Below are positions 32,336-33,220 of a DNA stretch of 33,220 bases, in pieces (position 1 is the first letter of the stretch; each line of letters starts with the position of its first letter). The DNA comes from Serratia sp. H1w (GTDB lineage: Bacteria; Pseudomonadota; Gammaproteobacteria; Enterobacterales; Enterobacteriaceae): contig NZ_AYMQ01000135.1 of NCBI RefSeq assembly GCF_000633355.1, positions 1 through 33,220 on the forward strand, given 5' to 3'. Under the pieces are notes generated by a model. The model ran no database searches. It was not told the DNA's origin and saw only the letters and a list, made by a program, of their open reading frames with translations. The translations under genes were made by a program, and so were the position numbers.

Positions 32336-32374
32336 GCGCAACGATTAGTTTTTTTGCTAAACGTTGCGTTTTTT
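32336..32374 (+). terminator. intrinsic terminator of the GTPase module
   Basis: CGCAACG (32337-32343) pairs with CGTTGCG (32362-32368), with extra TTAG/CTAA pairing inside, followed by six T (32369-32374). Located 34 bp after the stop at 32302. Confidence 0.85.
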
Positions 32375-32545
32375 CGGGTATAGATAAAGGGTATTTACGC
32401 CTTAACAAAACACTAAATCATTTCTAATACCCGCATAAGGCACCAAGCCGTCAAAAAGGGATATTGGGCTGTTGTGAGCGAGGAGTGGTCTTAACTCCCG
32501 CACTCTGAGATAAATATCGTACGTAGCGAAAAACTAATTCACCAG

Positions 32546-33199
32546 TTAGCCTTGCTGGCCATCTTTCTTTCTCCAGTCATTATTTTTCATTCCACTTTCG
32601 TGAGGCCACTTCAAAAGATTATTATAAATTTCACAGCCAAAAACACCATTCATGCCTTGCACACCTTCAAAATAAAAACCATCCTTTTCAATCCTTGAAT
32701 ATATCCTAATCAATTCATCATTGATTATCGAAATAAATTGCCTTGCATCCTTTTTTTTAATTTCCCACGGAGTAGAAACTCGACTGCCCACATCAATTCC
32801 CCCCTTGGCACGAGACAAACCAACATATATAGCATTTTGTTTTTTCTCTTCTAGTTTCCTGCTCTGAACCAGAGAAATAAAAATTGGAGAGTAATCATGT
32901 ATTTCTCTTGCTACAAAGTTCCACTGTTTCTTTGGATGTAGATACAGAAGTTTTAACCATTCCTGCTCGAATTCAGCATTTGGGTAACCTTCATTAGTTT
33001 CAGATGTCCAGATGTAGTGATCTACCCAGTTGGCCTTTGAGAATTCTTCAAGAGCCAAGACAGAAAGCTGAAATGCACTTGGATAAGATCCATTCTCATA
33101 GAGCAATATTGAATCAAAGTGAAGGCGGATAGTATTTCTCAATGACTCAGTGGCGATTTTATTAAGCTTATACTTTGAGATACCTTCTTCTTTCTTCAC
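32546..33199 (-). CDS. AbiV-family abortive infection protein
   Basis: 217 aa. The N-terminal helices (SLRNTIRLHFDSILLYENGSYPSAFQLSVLALEEFSKA in the 18-56 region, with the ALEEFSK core) match the AbiV family of abortive infection proteins. AbiV from lactococci stops phage protein synthesis after infection; this one is related only at the family level. The start is GTG 33199 because TAA lies two codons before it in frame and no ATG follows soon. It ends 244 bp from the GTPase pair and is convergent with it. Indicates a defence hotspot in the ICE. Confidence 0.75.
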   Translation of the reverse strand: MKKEEGISKYKLNKIATESLRNTIRLHFDSILLYENGSYPSAFQLSVLALEEFSKANWVDHYIWTSETNEGYPNAEFEQEWLKLLYLHPKKQWNFVAREIHDYSPIFISLVQSRKLEEKKQNAIYVGLSRAKGGIDVGSRVSTPWEIKKKDARQFISIINDELIRIYSRIEKDGFYFEGVQGMNGVFGCEIYNNLLKWPHESGMKNNDWRKKDGQQG

Positions 33200-33220
33200 T
33201 TATACCCGTGATCATTGAAG

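Overview
The window is part of an integrative and conjugative element (ICE), most likely from an Enterobacterales or related gammaproteobacterium. It is of the kind that pairs a MobH (TraI_2) relaxase with the PFL_47xx/TIGR0375x type IV secretion system. The host guess rests on the CbtA-like toxin, the ArdB and ArdC proteins, the TIGR03755/56/57 genes and typical enterobacterial Shine-Dalgarno sites. No 16S rRNA, tRNA or chromosomal marker is present, so species cannot be named.

Layout. (1) 1-541: 3' fragment of an alpha/beta hydrolase. (2) 665-2334: relaxase and a small coupled gene, with their own promoter. (3) 2438-6928: an operon of small anti-defence genes read leftward (unknown, unknown, ArdB/KlcA, two unknowns, ArdC, CbtA-like toxin, degenerate N6-methylase), ended by a terminator at 2438-2464. 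Every separated gene here is preceded by a short interleaved inverted repeat that can fold as an H-type pseudoknot, 20-25 nt from its start codon. (4) 6972-9326: a structured non-coding domain with two copies of an 88-bp repeat and five TTGGCT-plus-hairpin modules. It flanks a tyrosine recombinase gene (7206-8111) and a small gene of uncertain frame. (5) 9440-24876: an AT-rich, all-leftward biosynthetic cargo of 13 genes. (6) 25619-30565: the 3' part of the T4SS (TIGR03757, TIGR03756, TIGR03755, a membrane protein, TraG-N) plus a small membrane protein facing it. (7) 30926-33199: an AT-rich accessory module with an MglA-like GTPase, a two-helix coiled-coil membrane protein and an AbiV-family abortive infection protein.

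The centrepiece is the cargo. A lysine/ornithine N-hydroxylase, a cupin, a methionyl-tRNA-synthetase-like enzyme and a FAD amine oxidase lie head to tail with overlapping ends. These are the components of the N-N bond (hydrazine) forming machinery known from actinomycete pathways (s56-p1, triacsin, pyrazomycin types). Here the cupin and MetRS-like parts are separate genes. Three ATP-grasp ligases, a berberine-bridge-type flavoprotein, an MFS exporter, a DUF885 metallopeptidase, a PEP-mutase/isocitrate-lyase-fold enzyme and an intact Ada alkylation-repair protein complete it. There is no NRPS or PKS. I infer a small hydrazine-derived peptide or amide built by ATP-grasp ligases, probably DNA-alkylating, with Ada as self-protection.

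The second notable system is the leading-region architecture. The anti-restriction genes sit under duplicated, covarying hairpin elements and repeated pseudoknot leaders, which suggests coordinated early expression after transfer (possibly single-stranded-DNA promoters) or a repeated RNA regulator.
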